In this document: in pieces, positions 25,326 through 34,064 of the stretch | How positions within the stretch are numbered: position 1 is the first letter of the stretch | How the letters are laid out: every line of letters starts with the position of its first letter | NCBI GenBank assembly: GCA_010435995.1 | Contig: JAAGNR010000022.1 | Location: forward strand, 1 to 64,000 | Reading direction: 5' to 3' | Source: Ferrovum sp. | Lineage (GTDB): Bacteria > Pseudomonadota > Gammaproteobacteria > Burkholderiales > Ferrovaceae | DNA length: 64,000 nucleotides | Translations under genes and position numbers: made by a program | Notes under the pieces: model-generated | The model's database searches: none | The model's input: only the letters and a program-made list of their open reading frames with translations | Told to the model about the DNA's origin: nothing

Positions 25326-25874
25326 TTACTTATTCTCTGTGGTGGTGACTTCGCGTTTTTTAGCGGTAGGATCGGACAGCAGTCCATGGCGCACATAATT
25401 GACCACATCCCAACGCTCGGAAGGAGACATATCATTGCCATAGGATGGCATCAGTGCTCCACCAAAACTGATGTGTCCCCAGATATATCCTTCTGGAACT
25501 TCTTTTTGTACCCGTTCTGCCGTCAAATCAAAAGGGCGTACGATCAGCTTTTCTCCCACCAACCCATCTCCGGTCCCCGAATCTCCATGGCAGGGAACAC
25601 AGTAAATCTTGAACATTTCCCGCCCATTGGCCACGGATTTGGCTGTAGCTGGATTGGGGTTCGGCAAAGTCATGGCCGCGTCCCCGTCATGCACATAAGG
25701 CGTGGTTGGCGTTCCTGTCATGGGAACTGAGCGTTCAGGAAAGGGTCGTACAGAATCTGGGCCTTCCTGAGGTTTGACGCTGATCTGATTCGCCATGTCC
25801 TTACTCCATGGCCATGCCATTGCCAAAGAGGGAAGCAGAGCCAGAAGTGGTATCCAGCGAAGTGAGGATTTCAT
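25326..25874 (-). CDS. actE: Alternative complex III monohaem cytochrome c
   Basis: 182 residues with signal peptide (SLRWIPLLALLPSLAMAWPW), class I cytochrome c with haem motif CVPCHGDSGTGDG and a likely methionine ligand in GALMPSYGNDM. ActE is the periplasmic monohaem subunit that relays electrons from the complex to its acceptor. It starts within the actD stop (ATGA). Confidence 0.92.
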   Translation of the reverse strand: MKSSLRWIPLLALLPSLAMAWPWSKDMANQISVKPQEGPDSVRPFPERSVPMTGTPTTPYVHDGDAAMTLPNPNPATAKSVANGREMFKIYCVPCHGDSGTGDGLVGEKLIVRPFDLTAERVQKEVPEGYIWGHISFGGALMPSYGNDMSPSERWDVVNYVRHGLLSDPTAKKREVTTTENK

Positions 25875-26398
25875 CGTGCGTTATCTCCCATGATTTCGAG
25901 AGGCTTGTGACGGCCAAGAATTTCATTAATTTGCGGTAAAGATGCGGGATCGGTCTTGACCAATATGCCGATCTTATCTTCGGACACGCTGGCGTTATAC
26001 AGAGGACTCCGATTACCGGGTAGCTTCATGGCCACAAAAGTAGACAACACGGTCATCAGCACTCCCGAAAGAATGAAGAGCTCGTAGGTCAATACCATAT
26101 CAGGTGGGAAAGGAACTACGGGGCGACCTCCTCGTACCTGATAGATGAAACTGGCCTGGGCTGAGGCAATCAGCACCAACCCGGTGGTCGGCCCGAGCAA
26201 TACACCCAGCAGGGTAAACCACTGGATATATACGGGCCGAGGTCCCAGAAGCTCGCTCAGTTCCGGATGATCGATAGGCGATTTAATGATCACATCATCC
26301 ATCCTGAAACCTGAAATTCCTGATGATTTGAGATCTTTAAGGGCATTGGCCGCTTCATCCGGATCGGAATAAAGTGCCAGCGTATGTGTTTTTTTCAT
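25871..26398 (-). CDS. actD: Alternative complex III subunit D (DUF3341)
   Basis: 175 residues. The N-terminal ferredoxin-like soluble part (HTLALYSDPDEAANALKDLK) is followed by two helices (WFTLLGVLLGPTTGLVLIAS and ELFILSGVLMTVLSTFVAM) and a cytoplasmic tail ending in GRHKPLEI. This is the DUF3341 pattern of ActD. It shares one base with actC (TGATG) and four with actE. Confidence 0.92.
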   Translation of the reverse strand: MKKTHTLALYSDPDEAANALKDLKSSGISGFRMDDVIIKSPIDHPELSELLGPRPVYIQWFTLLGVLLGPTTGLVLIASAQASFIYQVRGGRPVVPFPPDMVLTYELFILSGVLMTVLSTFVAMKLPGNRSPLYNASVSEDKIGILVKTDPASLPQINEILGRHKPLEIMGDNAR

Positions 26399-27867
26399 CA
26401 GATTTTCCCCCCATTCATTTCAGGTATGGCACCCAATGCAGTCTGATGCGCTGGTGCCTGAGCTCCGTGGAGTTTGTCATGCATGTTTTGCTCATGGACC
26501 ATTTCCTTGACTTCGTACATGGACACGCTGGGAAAGATCTTGCAGTAAAGCATAAATAGCATGGTGAACCAACCAAAACTACCGGCAACGATTCCCCACT
26601 GGACCCAGCTGGGCCACCATCCTGCAGTCCATGTCCATGGATAGTGAGATTTGGCGAAAGTGGGGGTAATGATCTGGAAGCGTTCCAGCCACATACCGAC
26701 ATTCAGGATCAGGGAAATTATGAGGAGAACTACATAATTCTGACGCACAAAGCGAATCAACAAAGTAAAAGGCATGACCATGGCGCAGAAAATCATTCCC
26801 CAGAATTGCAGCGCATAGTCCCCCGTAGCACGGTATACCAAATCCTGCCGCGCAACTTCATCACTGCCATACCAGGTCGTGGCATATTCGATCAGATCGA
26901 GATATGTCCACACCATGGCAATGGCGAAGGTCATTTTGATGAGCTTGTTGAGAATGGGTTGTGTCATATAGGCTTCAAAGCGAAACACATATCGCAACAC
27001 GATGAACAGCGTGATAATCCCAGAGCATCCCGAATACAAAGCACCCAGAACAAAGTAGGGAGGGAATGAGGTGACATGCCATCCGGGGTTTTGGGACACA
27101 GCAAAATCGGTGGACACGATGGAGTGGACGGACACTGCCAGAGGCATCAGAAAACATGCCATGGTCATATAGGCCACCTTGAAATTGCCCCACTGACGAT
27201 CCGTACCTTGCCACCCTAAGGACAGAAACTTATACAGGGCACGCCGTGCTCCCTTGGCATTATCGCGACAAATGGCCAAATCTGGAATCATCCCCATATA
27301 TAAGAATAGTAACGATGAAGTCAGATAGGTTCCAATGGCCGTGGCATCCCATACCAGAGGCGAAGTAAAGTTGGGCCATACCCAGCGCTCATTGGGATAG
27401 GCCACCACATAATAAAATTGCCATAAACGGCCCATGTGCACTAAGACGAACAATGCGGCCGTCATCAGCGTAAAGGTGGTCATGGCCTCAGAGTATCGGT
27501 ATATGGGTTTACGCCAATCAGCATGAATGATGTGCAGCAATGCCGACAGCAAAGTTCCGGAGTGTCCCATACCTATCCAGAAAATGAAGGTGGCAATATA
27601 CAGACCCCACACCTGCGGATTATTTAGATCAGAAACTCCCATCCCTGTCTGGTACTGATACACCTCGCAATAGACCCCAAATGAAAACAGGGCCAAGGCC
27701 GAAAAGAAGATAATCCAAAATGCAGGTCGCGGCTTTTCCAGACTGCGCAGCACATCTTTGTTGATCTGCGCCCAATTGACATCCTCTCCCAAATCTTTCT
27801 GTTTAGGAACAAACTTTCTTTCTATTTGCACATCCATCTGTGGATGGCTAGGTACAGTATGACTCAT
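26398..27867 (-). CDS. actC: Alternative complex III subunit C (NrfD family)
   Basis: 489 residues with about ten helices; NrfD/PsrC-type membrane subunit with the quinone site. Marks include WIGMGHSGTLLSALLHI, GRLWQFYYVVAYPNERWVWP (characteristic of ActC) and LWDATAIGTY-like helices. It is longer than PsrC, as expected of ACIII. It follows actB2 by 52 bases. Confidence 0.94.
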   Translation of the reverse strand: MSHTVPSHPQMDVQIERKFVPKQKDLGEDVNWAQINKDVLRSLEKPRPAFWIIFFSALALFSFGVYCEVYQYQTGMGVSDLNNPQVWGLYIATFIFWIGMGHSGTLLSALLHIIHADWRKPIYRYSEAMTTFTLMTAALFVLVHMGRLWQFYYVVAYPNERWVWPNFTSPLVWDATAIGTYLTSSLLFLYMGMIPDLAICRDNAKGARRALYKFLSLGWQGTDRQWGNFKVAYMTMACFLMPLAVSVHSIVSTDFAVSQNPGWHVTSFPPYFVLGALYSGCSGIITLFIVLRYVFRFEAYMTQPILNKLIKMTFAIAMVWTYLDLIEYATTWYGSDEVARQDLVYRATGDYALQFWGMIFCAMVMPFTLLIRFVRQNYVVLLIISLILNVGMWLERFQIITPTFAKSHYPWTWTAGWWPSWVQWGIVAGSFGWFTMLFMLYCKIFPSVSMYEVKEMVHEQNMHDKLHGAQAPAHQTALGAIPEMNGGKI

Positions 27868-27919
27868 GGTTAACTTTTCCCTGAATGGTGGTGATCGTCA
27901 ACGATTATTTTGGATCTCA

Positions 27920-28768
27920 TCACGACGCCATATTGCGCAGTCTTTCCAAATACACAATGGATGGATAGGTGTTCAGGTCTTCCAAAATACGGTATCCGCG
28001 AATCCCGTCCTCGGTTTTTTCCTGAACATTCTTAGCCAGATCCACTTGTTGTGTTTTCCACATTTTCGCGACCTTCGAGTTTTTATCTGCCAAATTACCA
28101 AAAGTTATGGCTGAGGTTGGGCACGCTTGGGCACAGGCCGTGACCACTTCTCCATCGGCCAGAATTCTTCCATCTGTCTTTGCCTTGTCCATTCCGGCGC
28201 GCAATCGTTGCATACAGAACGTGCACTTTTCCATGACGCCTTTACTGCGTACAGTTACATCAGGATTCAGTTGGAGCTCGAGAGGATTGGGCCAAGCGCG
28301 TTCAGGGTAATTCCACCAGTTGAAGTAACGCACCTTGTAGGGGCAGTTAGCAGAGCAATAGCGCGACCCCACACACCGGTTATACACCTGAGTATTCAAC
28401 CCATCGGGCGAATGGTGGGTTGCTCCCACAGGACACACGGGTTCACAGGGAGCGGCTTCGCACTGCTGGCACAGCATGGGCAGATACTGGGCCCCACGCT
28501 CTGGAAATTCGGTTTCCAGCGTTTCCCCTTCTCCCCAGTAACGTTCGATCCGGATCCAGTGCATGGCATGCCCTTTACCGAACCGTTCCTTACCCACTAC
28601 GGGCAAGTTGTTTTCGGCATAACAGGCCACGGTGCAGGCATTACAACCGATACAAGAATCGAGATCGATGACCATAGCCCACTTGTAAGGAGAGTCGTCA
28701 TACTGACCTTCGTAGGGGCGACGCGTCCGAAAGTTGCTCCAGTTTTTAATGAGATTACTGAGTGACAT
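27920..28768 (-). CDS. actB2: Alternative complex III iron-sulfur subunit (ActB2)
   Basis: 282-residue ferredoxin-type protein with four cysteine clusters: CIGCNACTVACYAEN, CQQCEAAPCEPVCPVGATHH, CVGSRYCSANCPY and CTFCMQRLRAG followed by CAQACPTSAI. This matches the iron-sulfur half of ActB, which in many bacteria is fused to the large subunit. Here the two are separate genes, two bases apart. It should relay electrons between the quinone site and the haem subunits. Confidence 0.93.
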   Translation of the reverse strand: MSLSNLIKNWSNFRTRRPYEGQYDDSPYKWAMVIDLDSCIGCNACTVACYAENNLPVVGKERFGKGHAMHWIRIERYWGEGETLETEFPERGAQYLPMLCQQCEAAPCEPVCPVGATHHSPDGLNTQVYNRCVGSRYCSANCPYKVRYFNWWNYPERAWPNPLELQLNPDVTVRSKGVMEKCTFCMQRLRAGMDKAKTDGRILADGEVVTACAQACPTSAITFGNLADKNSKVAKMWKTQQVDLAKNVQEKTEDGIRGYRILEDLNTYPSIVYLERLRNMAS

Positions 28769-28770
28769 GC

Positions 28771-30978
28771 CTAGATCTCCTTGGACAGTTTGGCTTGGTC
28801 AGCATCCAATGTGGCTACGAGTTTATGGCCATTCTGGAAGTTGGTAGGGCCTTCATCTTTCACGACATTCTGATTTTCACCCGTTTTACGCAGGGTAACC
28901 CGTGTCGCATGAAGCGCCAATTCACCGGTATGTGCATCAAATACGGGGTCCAGAATCTTATAGGGGTTGACGCCTACCCCCGTAGCGAAACGCCCTAGCT
29001 GGGTATGTCCCTGCCCTAGGGGCATAGACACGGTATCGGGCTGAATTCCCGGAAAAATATAGGCGACTGCGCGAACCGACCCTGTAGCGGACTGCACCAC
29101 AAGCACATCTCCTTCTCTGATTTGCATCTCAGCAGCCGTCTTCGGATGAATTTCAACCCAGCTGTCCCAGACGATGGTGGTCATGGTCTCCGGTGATTCC
29201 TGCAACCAGGGTAGATAAGCATGGCGCCCATCGCGCATATCCGGACGCACCGATGGTACGAAATAGAAGGGATAGTCTGCCTCCAATCCGCGGGGTTTCG
29301 GCACTTCCAGAAGTGACAGTTTGGCCTCGAGCGCGGTCGGCTTCCCTTCCCATTTGATGACCCCTTTACGCAGGGCATCTTCCCAGAAATGATCATCGCT
29401 GTCGGTCACCTTAAACACAGGTTTGGCTTTAACCACAGCGGTTTTGATGTAACTATAATAATCGGGGAAAGCTGTGTAGGAATCGGGTTTCCGCTTCTTC
29501 AGAATATCCAGCAGGATATCCCCAAATCCACGGGATTCAGGATAGAGTTTCTCCATCAAGGGTTGCTGTACCATCAACTCCACCCCGTTAGGCTGATAAT
29601 CCGCCACATGGGTCCCAAAATCCTCCATCGCCGACAATAAGGGCAAGACCAAGTCGCAGTTTCCTGCCGTCTCATCCAAATGCGTGACAAAGGCAACCTT
29701 GAACGGCACCTTTTCCATGCTATCTGCAAAGGGCAGGTTGGACGGTGACGTAAATACCGGGTTGGTACCGTGAATCAACAACGCCTGACACTGACCGCTG
29801 GCCATTTGTTCATGCAACTTGGCCAAGGCACGATAACCCCCTTGCAGCGGAGCGAGTTGCGGGAAGGGATGCTCTGCCTGCCCTTCGATGGTTTTACCCC
29901 GATTGGCCAAAATCACATTCAGCAATTGAATGGCGACCACGTTACTGAAACCATAGGCATGCCCTTCAGCTCCTGGGCCAGCGATCACCAAAGAGGGACT
30001 ATTGTTCCACAATTGGCCGGCAATCAGATGGACAGCGTCGGCGCCAATCCCCGTGATCTCGCTGACCGAAGCCTGATCGTACTGTTTAACCAGGGCATGA
30101 ACTTCATCTGGCACCCCCTTGGCAAATTCTTCATGTTGCAGAAGATCATGGGCAATACCCAAAGCCAGAATTCCTTCGGTTCCCGGTTTGATGGGATACC
30201 AGCGGTCAGCATTGCCGCCTGTCAAGGTCATGCGTGGCTCGATTTGAATCAGTGTTCCACGCGGGGCTTTGCGGAACTTGGCATATTGAGCCGCCATGTG
30301 CACGGGTGATACCCCGGCCCCCAGAAAATCATTACCAAAGGACAAGATCAACCGAGCTTTATCAATATTCAACAAGGGCTGCTCTGCCCCCAAGACTGCT
30401 TTGCTGGCTGCCTGACCCGTGACCCGTGAAATGGCGTCATATAGCACATGGTGAGTGGAATCGTAGCTCTCCAGGAAATTTTCCAGGAGCACCCGCTGGT
30501 GACCACTGATATCTCCAGTCAAAAATGCGATCTGGTCCCCTTTCAAAGTACTGGTCGGCCCCAGACGCTGCTCCAGCATCTGAGTCGCTTTATCCCAGGA
30601 TACGGGGATCAAGCCTCCTTCACTACGCATCATGGGTGTGCGCAAACGATCGGGATTATAATGAGCTTGCACCGCAGCTTGGCCCAATCCACAAATTTTT
30701 CCGGCACTGATAGCTGATTCGGGATTGCCCTCCAGCTTCAATACCCGACCTTCCCGCACCTTACCCATGATGCCGCACCCCGACCCGCATTGGGTACAGG
30801 TAGACGCGTAAAACACCCCGATTCCAGGCACCACAAAATCCTGTGGTTGCACATAAGACATCACTTCTTCAACGCCCGATTCAATAGCCGTATTGCCACA
30901 ACCAGCAAGGGTTGCTGCCGCACCGCTGATTCCCAGTACCCGCAGAAAATCCCGGCGATCCATGTTCCCCATACTCAT
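28771..30978 (-). CDS. actB1: Alternative complex III large subunit (ActB1, CISM fold)
   Basis: 735 residues with an N-terminal twin-arginine signal (MDRRDFLRVLGISGAAATLA) and a molybdopterin-oxidoreductase fold (ILSFGNDFLGAGVSP, PGTEGILALGIA, C-terminal VEIHPKTAAEMQIREGD). The segment CTQCGSGCGIMG...GKICG has the four-cysteine spacing of the N-terminal [4Fe-4S] site of true molybdoenzymes, whereas the ActB proteins I recall lack it. The start is ATG at MSMGNMDRRDF; the export signal implies folding before transport. Confidence 0.92.
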   Translation of the reverse strand: MSMGNMDRRDFLRVLGISGAAATLAGCGNTAIESGVEEVMSYVQPQDFVVPGIGVFYASTCTQCGSGCGIMGKVREGRVLKLEGNPESAISAGKICGLGQAAVQAHYNPDRLRTPMMRSEGGLIPVSWDKATQMLEQRLGPTSTLKGDQIAFLTGDISGHQRVLLENFLESYDSTHHVLYDAISRVTGQAASKAVLGAEQPLLNIDKARLILSFGNDFLGAGVSPVHMAAQYAKFRKAPRGTLIQIEPRMTLTGGNADRWYPIKPGTEGILALGIAHDLLQHEEFAKGVPDEVHALVKQYDQASVSEITGIGADAVHLIAGQLWNNSPSLVIAGPGAEGHAYGFSNVVAIQLLNVILANRGKTIEGQAEHPFPQLAPLQGGYRALAKLHEQMASGQCQALLIHGTNPVFTSPSNLPFADSMEKVPFKVAFVTHLDETAGNCDLVLPLLSAMEDFGTHVADYQPNGVELMVQQPLMEKLYPESRGFGDILLDILKKRKPDSYTAFPDYYSYIKTAVVKAKPVFKVTDSDDHFWEDALRKGVIKWEGKPTALEAKLSLLEVPKPRGLEADYPFYFVPSVRPDMRDGRHAYLPWLQESPETMTTIVWDSWVEIHPKTAAEMQIREGDVLVVQSATGSVRAVAYIFPGIQPDTVSMPLGQGHTQLGRFATGVGVNPYKILDPVFDAHTGELALHATRVTLRKTGENQNVVKDEGPTNFQNGHKLVATLDADQAKLSKEI

Positions 30979-31004
30979 ATCAATCTCCTAAATTGGCCGC
31001 CGTA

Positions 31005-31619
31005 TTATTTGTGACAAAGCCAGCAATCGTTCGGGCCGTGGCTGGTGACCGTGCTTCCCACCTTTTCCAGATGGTCTTTTTCGTGACAGCTGATACACCA
31101 CCCCATGGACAGAGCCTTCACACGTCGCGCCGTGGTCATGGAGGCAATATATCCGTGACAATAACCACAGGTTTCACGCACCGGCCGTTTTTCCTGAAAG
31201 TAGAACCGCTGAATATGGCGCTCATGATTAAATCTGACGAAATCCGGAAGATCATGCACTTTTTTCCAGGGAATAGGCTGCTTGTTCGCCCAATATTCGA
31301 ACAATTTCTTGATGCGAGGACGATCTTTCACCCCTTCAATCAAATTATGGCAACCCATACATTTGTCCAAACGCGGAATTCCGGAAACATTGCTGCGACG
31401 AGCATAGGTGTGACAGTACATGCAGTTGATTTGCATGCGGCCCGCATGGGTATTGTGGGGAAACTCGATGGGCTGTTCCACAACCGGGCCCAAGGCGTCA
31501 TAACCATCACTGGTCTGCGATCCAATGGGACCACCCTGAACAAAGGGCTCGGCAGAAACCAACGAAGTTCCAATAACAATTAGAAACATCCAGACAAACA
31601 GTTTTTTGCAATAATTCAT
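31005..31619 (-). CDS. actA: Alternative complex III pentahaem cytochrome c
   Basis: 204 residues with a signal peptide (LFVWMFLIVIGTSLVSA) and five CxxCH motifs in order: CMYCH, CMGCH, CGYCH, CISCH and CWLCH. This count and position head the ACIII operon as ActA. It accepts electrons from ActB and passes them towards ActE or a soluble carrier. AGGAT lies before the ATG; the 325-base region upstream probably holds the operon promoter. Confidence 0.95.
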   Translation of the reverse strand: MNYCKKLFVWMFLIVIGTSLVSAEPFVQGGPIGSQTSDGYDALGPVVEQPIEFPHNTHAGRMQINCMYCHTYARRSNVSGIPRLDKCMGCHNLIEGVKDRPRIKKLFEYWANKQPIPWKKVHDLPDFVRFNHERHIQRFYFQEKRPVRETCGYCHGYIASMTTARRVKALSMGWCISCHEKDHLEKVGSTVTSHGPNDCWLCHK

Positions 31620-31944
31620 TCAGTATCCTGCCCTGAAAAAAGTCCTCCGTGGCGCCACCGGATCTGGTGAACACCTTGACGGCCATTCCTGACTACAAGC
31701 CGGAAACACACCTCGCCTCAGCTTAGGTTGAATAACACGTCCATGCGCACGTAACCACCACAACCCGTGCACGCACAGAGCGCCCATCCCAAGATTCGAA
31801 CTGGAGACACGCCTCTCCTCCCTGCCTTAATCCCTCATCACAAAAGCCAAAGTAACCGCTTTAGCTTCAAAGAGACAGGGAACAGAAAGAGAAACGAAAA
31901 GGTGCCCATGGCACCTTTTCGAATACAGCTTGGAACTTTATGAG
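31620..31944. other. Intergenic region between actA and the HiPIP gene
   Basis: No gene seen. The left part should hold the promoter and leader of the act operon, though I find no consensus -35/-10 pair. The right end carries the HiPIP terminator at 31895-31921. A GATTCGAAC string near 31795 resembles a tRNA T-loop, but no cloverleaf can be formed. Confidence 0.6.
31895..31921 (-). terminator. Terminator of the HiPIP gene
   Basis: A 12-bp perfect inverted repeat CGAAAAGGTGCC / GGCACCTTTTCG with a three-base loop, 24 bases after the HiPIP stop. On the minus strand it runs into TTTCTCTTTCTG. A single-gene transcript for HiPIP is the simplest reading. Confidence 0.82.
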
Positions 31945-32250
31945 TTATTTGGGTTTTGCGACAAAGCCGTTGCAATAACAGGTTGGGCAAATTTCATCGT
32001 CCCCAGGATACAGTTTGCATCCGTGAACTGCGCCTGCATCGGTTGGCTTGTCTTTGTTAGGGATAAAGTTCATGCAACGATTGCACTGCTTTTCCCCATT
32101 GGGGTGATTCTGGAAATGCAGAGCTGTACGCACACCGGTATTCTGTTTGGCAAAAGCGGTGGTGGTAAAGCCTGTCATGGGTGCAGCAACGATGGCGATG
32201 GTGCCCATCTTGAGCAACTGACGACGCGATTGTTTGATTTCATTTTCCAT
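31945..32250 (-). CDS. High-potential iron-sulfur protein (HiPIP)
   Basis: 101 residues from an ATG with GGAGGGG 8 bases upstream; the ORF track uses a TTG seven codons earlier. A twin-arginine signal (SRRQLLKMGTIAIVAAPMTG) precedes a small cysteine-rich domain: QCNRCMNFIP, GCKLYPGDDEIC and CYCNGF. Cysteine spacing matches HiPIP, including the Iro-type proteins of iron oxidisers, with two extra cysteines. It is a soluble periplasmic one-electron carrier, probably feeding ACIII or the oxidase. It is divergent from the c4 cytochrome gene and monocistronic. Confidence 0.92.
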   Translation of the reverse strand: MENEIKQSRRQLLKMGTIAIVAAPMTGFTTTAFAKQNTGVRTALHFQNHPNGEKQCNRCMNFIPNKDKPTDAGAVHGCKLYPGDDEICPTCYCNGFVAKPK

Positions 32251-32644
32251 GTTGTAACCCCTCCAGATCAATAATATGTTTTAGGTTAAACTACTTTTTT
32301 ACAATATAAACAAATACATGGCCCAAAAAAAAATATAGCGAAAACTGACCATGTGTGTAGCGTATCGCCCCTTTTTCCGAATGTCAAGTAGACCACCTGA
32401 CGCCGGACCCAGCGACCACCTGGGGTTACTAGAAAAATTCAGTTGCGAAGGCGGATTTTCCCGTGATAGACTCCGCTACGATGCGCTGGAAAGGAGGATT
32501 TTAGGGCACCTTACCCTCCTAAATTTCGTGGCGCGTTTGGGAGCCTTTGTGACCCGCTCAATTATAAGAGCAGCGCGGGTACTTAGCACGGCGGCATAGT
32601 TTTGTCGCCGTCCTATATTTTAATGTCATTCTGGAGGGGGGTAA
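32251..32644. promoter_or_regulatory. Divergent promoter region between HiPIP and cytochrome c4
   Basis: 394 bases with no convincing gene. The HiPIP side (32270-32345) is very AT-rich, with A- and T-tracts suited to a strong promoter. The centre (32346-32570) is GC-richer, contains GCGAAAACTGACC and other strings reminiscent of IS21-type termini, and carries an 82-codon frame that I judge spurious. The c4 side ends with an inverted repeat (32588-32611) and a GGAGGGGGG ribosome site. No clear -35/-10 pair could be chosen. Confidence 0.55.
32588..32611 (+). repeat. Inverted repeat in the c4 cytochrome leader
   Basis: ACGGCGGCA and TGTCGCCGT form a 9-bp stem with one mismatch and a six-base loop, about 33 bases before the start codon. 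It may be an mRNA 5' stem-loop or an operator. No T-run follows directly. Confidence 0.4.
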
Positions 32645-33385
32645 ATGCGTAAGTCACTCACAAAGATCACATCCGGGTTGGCGCTTGCCGCTACCTTGGT
32701 TAGCTTGGGCGCCTTGGCCAATGAAGAGGGGGTCATGAATGGTGATCCAGCCAACGGCAAGAAAATCTTTACCGAAGGGAAAGGAGCCGCTCCTGCATGC
32801 ATGACTTGTCATGGAGAAGCAGGATGGGGTACAGAAGCCATGGGGGCTCCTCGCCTCAACAATCTCGGCTTTCCCTATATTGTCAAACAACTGACCGATC
32901 TGGCCGAAGGTCGCCGCACACCTTCCGGCGCAGGAGCAGTCATGCCTCTGTTTGCACAGCAACTGACGGAACAGGATCGGCGCGATGTTTCCGCTTACGT
33001 CAATTCCCTTCCGGAAGATCCTAAGGACCTTTCTGACTTGCAGGCGATCAAAGACAGCGGTCAACCCATCGGTACCCGTTATCTTGGAGAAATCCTGGTG
33101 AAGTATGGCGTGGATGGCAAGGTTTCAGCATGTCAGTCCTGCCATGGTTTCAATGGACGCGGAGCTGCACCCGTGTTTCCGGTCATCGGCGAGCAGAAAT
33201 TCACCTATCTGGTCAATCAGTTGCACAACTGGCGTGATGCCAGTCGTGCCAATGACCCTTATGGCATGATGCGTGCAATTGCCAAAAACTTGACAGATGA
33301 TGATATCCTGAACGCTGCGACCTACTTGGCCACTGCACCTCGGACCACAGAAGGAAACTCACGCGTCCCCAACACAACCCGCTAA
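32645..33385 (+). CDS. Dihaem cytochrome c4-type
   Basis: 246 residues with a signal peptide (LTKITSGLALAATLVSLGALA) and two class I cytochrome domains, haem motifs CMTCHGEAGWG and CQSCHGFNGRG, each followed by a methionine-containing segment. c4 cytochromes shuttle electrons in the periplasm to terminal oxidases; in Acidithiobacillus, the related Cyc1 connects rusticyanin to the oxidase. It lies opposite HiPIP, which suggests joint regulation. It ends in its own terminator. Confidence 0.92.
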   Translation: MRKSLTKITSGLALAATLVSLGALANEEGVMNGDPANGKKIFTEGKGAAPACMTCHGEAGWGTEAMGAPRLNNLGFPYIVKQLTDLAEGRRTPSGAGAVMPLFAQQLTEQDRRDVSAYVNSLPEDPKDLSDLQAIKDSGQPIGTRYLGEILVKYGVDGKVSACQSCHGFNGRGAAPVFPVIGEQKFTYLVNQLHNWRDASRANDPYGMMRAIAKNLTDDDILNAATYLATAPRTTEGNSRVPNTTR

Positions 33386-33425
33386 TCTTCCTGGTTTCAG
33401 GTTTCGATCAACGGTTGATGTTCCC

Positions 33426-33459
33426 AAAAACCCGCGTGCCTTGTGCTCGCGGGTTTTTT
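33426..33459 (+). terminator. Rho-independent terminator after cytochrome c4
   Basis: AAAACCCGCG / CGCGGGTTTT gives a 10-bp stem with an 11-base loop followed by T-rich sequence. It separates the c4 gene from the following cytochrome cassette. Confidence 0.9.
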
Positions 33460-33483
33460 ATTTAATTGACAGGAATTTGACTG

Positions 33484-34062
33484 ATGAATTTGAAATCGTT
33501 GAAGCTGGGTGAAAAGATTCTTTTTGGAATCTTCGGCCTGTTGTGCATATTTGCGGTTGTCAGCTTTATCATGCTGGAGGTCTACCGCTCCCATCTGAAC
33601 CATCCCATGTACCCCAATACCACCCATTTTGACTTTACTGCTGAAGGCAAGGTGGGTTCCGAACTTTTTCGCGAAAAGGGTTGCCCGGATTGTCACCGTG
33701 CCCTGCGTAACGGCACCAACCATGGCGTCATTCTGGATGGAATTGGCTCAAGAAAAAGTATCGACTATATCGAAAAATTTCTTAAAAAACCGGAATCCAC
33801 TTATGAAACCAAAACGGTGGATCATGGTCTCAATAAGCAAGCGGCATATGTGGCCGCACTACCTGATAACGAAATTCATGCCATAGCGATTTTCCTCTCA
33901 GAGCTCAAGGCGACCCAGGGGTCGGCAGATGCCCGCCTTCCCATGCCAGAAAGATCCGGTTTTGTGGATGAGATGGTAAAAGTATGGGCACCGAGCTCAT
34001 GGAAAGGAGAATATCGCGATTTGCGTGAGGAAGCTCAAAACCCATCCAAGGAGAAACCTTAA
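33484..34062 (+). CDS. Membrane-anchored monohaem cytochrome c (CcoO/NorC-like)
   Basis: 192 residues: an anchor helix (ILFGIFGLLCIFAVVSFIML), then HPMYPNTTHFDF and a cytochrome c domain with haem motif CPDCHRAL. No second haem site. The architecture is that of a small CcoO or NorC. The next gene, two bases on, is a four-helix subunit I relative, so the pair looks like a miniature cytochrome c/cytochrome b module. A methionine ligand is not obvious in the expected region. Confidence 0.88.
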   Translation: MNLKSLKLGEKILFGIFGLLCIFAVVSFIMLEVYRSHLNHPMYPNTTHFDFTAEGKVGSELFREKGCPDCHRALRNGTNHGVILDGIGSRKSIDYIEKFLKKPESTYETKTVDHGLNKQAAYVAALPDNEIHAIAIFLSELKATQGSADARLPMPERSGFVDEMVKVWAPSSWKGEYRDLREEAQNPSKEKP

Positions 34063-34064
34063 GA

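Noticed and set aside
31785-31810. GATTCGAAC string resembling a tRNA T-loop
   Set aside because: The flanking T-stem does not pair fully and no acceptor, D-arm or anticodon stem can be drawn on either strand.
32351-32599. 82-codon ORF in the HiPIP/c4 intergenic region
   Set aside because: No ribosome site and no protein-like pattern; it probably arises by chance in a regulatory or IS-scar segment.
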